This document shows, one piece after another, positions 7,048 through 9,634 of a stretch of 9,634 nt of DNA. The number at the start of each line of letters is the position of its first letter. Within the stretch, counting starts at the first letter, position 1. The notes under the pieces were generated by a model. That model saw only the letters and a program-made list of their open reading frames with translations, searched no databases and was not told the origin of the DNA. A program made the translations under genes and the position numbers. This DNA is from CAZPZR01 sp964591105 (GTDB lineage Bacteria; Bacillota; Clostridia; Lachnospirales; Lachnospiraceae). The DNA is taken from NCBI GenBank assembly GCA_964591105.1, contig CAZPZR010000066.1, positions 1 to 9,634 of the forward strand, read 5' to 3'.

Positions 7048-7065
7048 AAACAATGGCTCTTTTTT
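7032..7065. terminator. Bidirectional terminator between rsmG and the convergent hydrolase gene
   Basis: GAGCCATTG (7036-7044) pairs perfectly with CAATGGCTC (7051-7059) around a 6-nt TAAAAA loop. It is flanked by AAAA (7032-7035) on the left and a T run (7060-7065) on the right. The 9-bp stem, extended by A-T pairs, works as a rho-independent terminator in both directions. The left arm includes the last rsmG codons, and the stop codon starts the loop. Confidence 0.93.
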
Positions 7066-7067
7066 GA

Positions 7068-8027
7068 CTAAATATTCGCAAATAAAATGTTTGTCTGTTC
7101 CACAAAGTTAGCTGCATGTTCTAATTGTGGCAGATAATTACTATTATCAAATTTGATGATTTCAATGGAAGGAATAACTTCTTCATACTTAAGTGCTATA
7201 TCATAATACTTATCTTGTTCATCACCAACATAGATGAAAATACTATTATCGACATCTTTGATACAATTTTTAATATTAATTGTCGTATATTTTCCTGCTA
7301 AACTTGAAAATACATATTTTGAATCAGAAATACCGGTGTGTGCGTTCGCATAGTATTCAGCAATGAGACTTTCTTCAATTTTAGTCGCGTCACTATAATA
7401 ATGTTCTTCAAATAATTTGTACAGTTCATCTTTAGAAGTATATAAATTGTAAACGAATGTTCCAAATACAGGAAAATTAATTAATTTAGCAAATGTCTTG
7501 CTTTTCTTTCCAGGATTCTTGGTGAGCTGATTAATATCAGTTGGATTTACTAAAACAATTTTATCAATAATGGATTTATCGTTCTGACATGCTGCGAGTA
7601 TAAATGCACTGGAATTTCCAGTTGCAATAATACTTGTTTTTTCTTTGATTACTTGCTTGATGAAATCTGTAATTAACTGAACGTACAAATAACTGGTGTA
7701 TGTAATGTTAGGTTTATCAGAATGACCACATCCAAGTAAGTCTAAAGTATATACAGTATATGTTTGAGAAAATTCATCTACCACATGTTTCCATTCTAGG
7801 GAAGAACTGAAACTTGATAAATCGTGCACTAAAAGGAGAGGAGCACCAGATCCTTGTTTTGTGTAAGAAACATTTCCAAATTTCCAATTGTAATCTAGTG
7901 GAGAAGAATCAGTTCCAAAAACATTTTTATGTGCAGATAGATGAATGAGTTTATTGATTGTATGTAAAGTTAAGGTTGTTCCGGTTGCTAATGCTGTTGC
8001 TAATGCAAATTTCTTTTTCCATCCCAT
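7068..8027 (-). CDS. Alpha/beta-hydrolase-fold protein with N-terminal membrane anchor
   Basis: A 319-residue protein; specific function not recognised. The N-terminus (MGWKKKFALATALATGTT) is basic then hydrophobic, suggesting a signal anchor. An alpha/beta hydrolase fold follows: strand and oxyanion region PLLLVHDL (63-70, HD where HG is usual), LDLLGCGHSDKP (95-106), and nucleophile elbow GNSSA (137-141) with Ser139 and Ala in place of the last Gly. VGDEQD (267-272) offers Asp272, and YLPQLEHAANF (298-308) resembles the usual GHxPxxExPexF except that Tyr298 falls on the catalytic His. His304 is nearby but out of register. It may be a weak esterase-like enzyme or a pseudoenzyme. The ATG at 8027 is 7 nt after AGAAGG; a TTG at 8045 and ATG at 8033 are poorer starts. 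It is transcribed towards rsmG from its own promoter beside parS. Confidence 0.85.
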   Translation of the reverse strand: MGWKKKFALATALATGTTLTLHTINKLIHLSAHKNVFGTDSSPLDYNWKFGNVSYTKQGSGAPLLLVHDLSSFSSSLEWKHVVDEFSQTYTVYTLDLLGCGHSDKPNITYTSYLYVQLITDFIKQVIKEKTSIIATGNSSAFILAACQNDKSIIDKIVLVNPTDINQLTKNPGKKSKTFAKLINFPVFGTFVYNLYTSKDELYKLFEEHYYSDATKIEESLIAEYYANAHTGISDSKYVFSSLAGKYTTINIKNCIKDVDNSIFIYVGDEQDKYYDIALKYEEVIPSIEIIKFDNSNYLPQLEHAANFVEQTNILFANI

Positions 8028-8034
8028 ATTCATA

Positions 8035-8040
8035 CCTTCT
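8035..8040 (-). promoter_or_regulatory. Ribosome binding site of the hydrolase gene
   Basis: On the minus strand AGAAGG lies 7 nt before the ATG at 8027 but only 1 nt before the ATG at 8033. This favours 8027 as the start. Confidence 0.7.
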
Positions 8041-8060
8041 TTCAAAATGAATTTATAAAA

Positions 8061-8089
8061 ATTATACTACAAACTTCAAAAAGTGTAAA
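8061..8089 (-). promoter_or_regulatory. Sigma-A promoter of the hydrolase gene
   Basis: On the minus strand a -35 box TTTACA (8084-8089, 5/6) and a perfect -10 box TATAAT (8061-8066) are 17 bp apart. The -35 box directly abuts the first parS site (8090-8105), so ParB bound there could interfere with this promoter. Confidence 0.82.
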
Positions 8090-8105
8090 TGTTTCACGTG
8101 AAACA
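8090..8105. other. parS site 1 (ParB/Spo0J binding)
   Basis: A perfect 16-bp palindrome TGTTTCACGTGAAACA, matching the Firmicute parS consensus. ParB dimers recognise it through their helix-turn-helix and then load as CTP-dependent sliding clamps. It is the site closest to the hydrolase promoter. Confidence 0.97.
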
Positions 8106-8134
8106 TCCGAAAAAAGCAAATGATACAAGTGAAA

Positions 8135-8150
8135 TGTTTCACGTGAAACA
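8135..8150. other. parS site 2
   Basis: A second perfect TGTTTCACGTGAAACA. The palindrome extends symmetrically to 22 bp (8132-8153). An extra half-site GTGAAA (8129-8134) directly precedes it. Its centre is 45 bp from that of site 1. Confidence 0.97.
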
Positions 8151-8201
8151 TTTTGAAAAAATATGATGTAAACATAAAAAAGAATGTAACAAATAATCTA
8201 A

Positions 8202-8217
8202 CGTTTCACGTGAAACA
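8202..8217. other. parS site 3 (one outer mismatch)
   Basis: CGTTTCACGTGAAACA has a perfect 14-bp core with C instead of T at the first position. It lies 67 bp centre-to-centre from site 2. The mismatch is at the least critical outer base, so binding is probably retained. Confidence 0.93.
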
Positions 8218-8239
8218 TTTATGAAAAACGGAAAAACTA

Positions 8240-8255
8240 TGTTTCACGTGAAACA
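8240..8255. other. parS site 4
   Basis: A perfect TGTTTCACGTGAAACA, 38 bp centre-to-centre from site 3. It shares 22 identical bases with site 2 (8239-8260 versus 8134-8155), suggesting local duplication. It ends just before the -35 region of the soj promoter. Confidence 0.97.
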
Positions 8256-8258
8256 TTT

Positions 8259-8267
8259 TGTGGATAT
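8259..8267 (-). promoter_or_regulatory. DnaA-box-like sequence at the soj promoter
   Basis: TGTGGATAT is the reverse complement of ATATCCACA, differing from TTATCCACA at the first base only. It overlaps the -35 region of the soj promoter. A single 8/9 match could be chance; location is the main argument. Confidence 0.4.
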
Positions 8268-8289
8268 GTATTTGAAAAAGTGTTATACT
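8261..8289 (+). promoter_or_regulatory. Probable soj-parB promoter
   Basis: A -10 box TATACT (8284-8289) is preceded by TG at 8281-8282, an extended -10. The -35 region 17 bp upstream (TGGATA, 8261-8266) is weak. Transcription would start near 8295, about 45 nt before soj. The -35 region lies 6 bp from parS site 4 and overlaps a near-perfect DnaA box. Confidence 0.65.
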
Positions 8290-8339
8290 ATTCGTAGACA
8301 TTTTGAAAAATGAAATGTGAAACAGAAAGGTGATAAATA

Positions 8340-9110
8340 ATGGGAAGAATAATAGCTATTGCTAACCAAAAAGGTGGGGTTGGTAAGACGACTACAGCTA
8401 TAAACCTATCATCGTGCCTTGCTGAAAAAGGTCAAAAAGTCTTGGCAATTGACATGGACCCACAGGGAAATATGACAAGTGGTCTTGGTGTTGATAAAGA
8501 TGAGGCGGAAAAGACAATTTATGACCTTCTTATAGGGGAAGCAGATATTAATGAGGTTATTTGGAAAGATGTAATGGAAAACCTGGATGTTATTCCAACA
8601 AATATTGATTTGTCTGCGGCAGAAATAGAATTGATAGGAGTAGAAGACAAAGAATATATTGTCAGAAACGCAATTTATAAGGTGAAAGATAATTATGATT
8701 TTATTATCATAGATTGTCCACCATCCTTAAGTATGTTGACAATTAATGCTATGACAACAGCTGATTCCGTATTAGTTCCAATTCAGTGTGAATATTACGC
8801 ATTGGAAGGATTGAGCCAGTTGATTCATACTGTTGAGTTAGTAAAGGAAAGATTAAATTCTGGTCTAGAAATAGAAGGCGTTGTATTTACAATGTATGAT
8901 GCCAGAACAAATTTATCTCTTCAGGTTGTAGAAAATGTAAAAGACAATCTTCAACAAAATATTTACAAGACAATCATACCAAGAAACATCCGATTGGCAG
9001 AAGCACCAAGTTATGGAATGCCAATTAACAAGTATGATGCTAAATCAGCAGGATCGGATGCGTATATGAGATTGGCAGACGAAGTAATCAACAGAGATGA
9101 AGAATTATAG
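8340..9110 (+). CDS. soj: Chromosome segregation ATPase Soj/ParA
   Basis: A 256-residue ParA-type ATPase, full length. It forms ATP-dependent dimers on DNA, works with ParB-parS in origin segregation, and in Bacillus its monomer inhibits and its dimer stimulates DnaA. The deviant Walker A KGGVGKTT is at 11-18, Walker A' AIDMDPQGN at 36-44 with Asp40, and Walker B FIIIDCPPS at 121-129 with Asp125. DARTNL (187-192) contains Arg189, the position used for DNA binding in Bacillus Soj. RNIRLAEAPSYGMPI (215-229) is the family C-terminal motif. The start is fixed by AAAGGTGA (8326-8333) 6 nt upstream and the family N-terminus. It lies just downstream of four parS sites and 12 bp before parB, in one operon. 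The chromosomal Soj length distinguishes it from larger plasmid ParA proteins. Confidence 0.97.
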   Translation: MGRIIAIANQKGGVGKTTTAINLSSCLAEKGQKVLAIDMDPQGNMTSGLGVDKDEAEKTIYDLLIGEADINEVIWKDVMENLDVIPTNIDLSAAEIELIGVEDKEYIVRNAIYKVKDNYDFIIIDCPPSLSMLTINAMTTADSVLVPIQCEYYALEGLSQLIHTVELVKERLNSGLEIEGVVFTMYDARTNLSLQVVENVKDNLQQNIYKTIIPRNIRLAEAPSYGMPINKYDAKSAGSDAYMRLADEVINRDEEL

Positions 9111-9122
9111 GAGGCGTGAGAA

Positions 9123-9634
9123 ATGGCTGTTGCAAAAAAAGGATTAGGAAAAGGACTTGATAGTTTAATTCCTGATAAAAAGAGTGGAAAACCAGCTAAT
9201 ATCAATAAATCCTCGTCGAGTAATATGAATGAAACATTGAAAACAGGCGAGCAAATGATGAAAATTAATAAAGTAGAGCCAAATAGAGATCAGCCAAGAA
9301 AAAAGTTTGAGGAAGATGCACTTTTGGAATTGGCAGATTCTATTAAACAATTTGGTGTTCTTCAGCCATTGCTTGTGCGTAAACGTGATGATTATTATGA
9401 AATCATTGCTGGAGAAAGAAGATGGCGTGCAGCTAAAATGGCTGGTGTAAAGGAAGTTCCTGTTATCATTAAAGATTATACAGAACAAGAAATTGTAGAA
9501 ATCGGTTTAATTGAAAATATTCAGAGAGAAAATTTGAACCCAATTGAAGAAGCAATGGCATTCAAAAAATTACTTGAAGAATTCAATTTAAAACAGGATG
9601 AGGTTGCTGAAAGAGTATCAAAGAGTCGAACAGC
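9123..9634 (+). CDS. parB: Chromosome partitioning protein ParB/Spo0J (partial, cut by window end)
   Basis: The first 170 codons are visible and remain open to the window edge; the family is normally about 280-300 residues. The N-terminal peptide KKGLGKGLDSLIP (5-17) is the conserved segment that stimulates Soj ATPase. A variable linker (18-45) follows. The CTPase/clamp domain then shows the QPRKKF box (57-62), GERRWRA (97-103) and ENIQRENLNPIEEA (131-144), the CTP-binding motifs of ParB. The parS-recognising helix-turn-helix begins at FNLKQDEVAERVSKSRT (154-170) and is truncated by the edge. The SD AGGAGG (9109-9114) starts within the soj stop region, 8 nt before the ATG, which suggests coupling. 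The upstream parS cluster is its binding target. The longer leftward reading frame across this region is a shadow. Confidence 0.97.
   Translation, partial: MAVAKKGLGKGLDSLIPDKKSGKPANINKSSSSNMNETLKTGEQMMKINKVEPNRDQPRKKFEEDALLELADSIKQFGVLQPLLVRKRDDYYEIIAGERRWRAAKMAGVKEVPVIIKDYTEQEIVEIGLIENIQRENLNPIEEAMAFKKLLEEFNLKQDEVAERVSKSRT

Noticed and set aside
8028..8045. Hydrolase start at TTG 8045 or ATG 8033
   Set aside because: TTG is a rarer start, and the SD AGAAGG lies after it; the ATG at 8033 is only 1 nt from the SD.
8090..8255. Repeated palindromes read as a CRISPR array or IS ends
   Set aside because: The units are 16-bp parS palindromes with irregular gaps of 22-51 bp, no cas genes and no transposase; position beside soj-parB explains them.
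9165..9488. Leftward 107-codon reading frame opposite parB
   Set aside because: It lies wholly within the well-supported parB coding frame and has no recognisable family features or SD; it is a shadow.

Overview
The window looks like the right flank of the replication origin of a low-GC Gram-positive bacterium, most likely a Clostridia/Lachnospiraceae-type Firmicute. The evidence is the gene order rpmH-rnpA-yidD-yidC-jag-mnmE-mnmG-rsmG-(one extra gene)-soj-parB, strong GGAGG ribosome binding sites, AGA-rich codon use, the KhpB/Jag protein, and canonical Firmicute parS sites. The family assignment is inference, and no species can be named.

Bases 1-226 hold part of oriC: four perfect DnaA boxes in about 43 bp, then a near-consensus sigma-A promoter for rpmH. 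In this arrangement dnaA normally lies just left of the window on the opposite strand. Bases 227-2940 form the first rightward operon: L34, RNase P protein, YidD, YidC insertase and the RNA-binding protein Jag/KhpB. It has an attenuator-like hairpin after rpmH and ends at a strong intrinsic terminator.

Bases 3008-7047 form the second operon: mnmE, mnmG and rsmG. MnmE and MnmG together modify the tRNA wobble uridine, and RsmG methylates 16S rRNA. Both gene junctions overlap, by 35 bp and 8 bp. A perfect bidirectional terminator separates rsmG from a convergent gene at 7068-8027 on the minus strand. That gene encodes a membrane-anchored alpha/beta-hydrolase-fold protein whose catalytic motifs look degenerate. 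It sits roughly where Bacillus carries noc.

Bases 8046-8339 are a non-coding centromere: four parS palindromes within 166 bp, between the leftward hydrolase promoter and the rightward soj promoter. soj (parA) is complete and parB (spo0J) is cut by the window end inside its DNA-binding domain. ParB loads on parS as a CTP-dependent clamp, and Soj handles segregation and regulates DnaA, so the two ends of the window (DnaA boxes and parS) are functionally linked.

Most of the window is conserved housekeeping sequence. I found no clear new multi-gene system. The points most worth a second look are the parS cluster packed between two divergent promoters, the possibly non-catalytic hydrolase next to it, and a YidC that has tyrosine where the essential groove arginine is expected.
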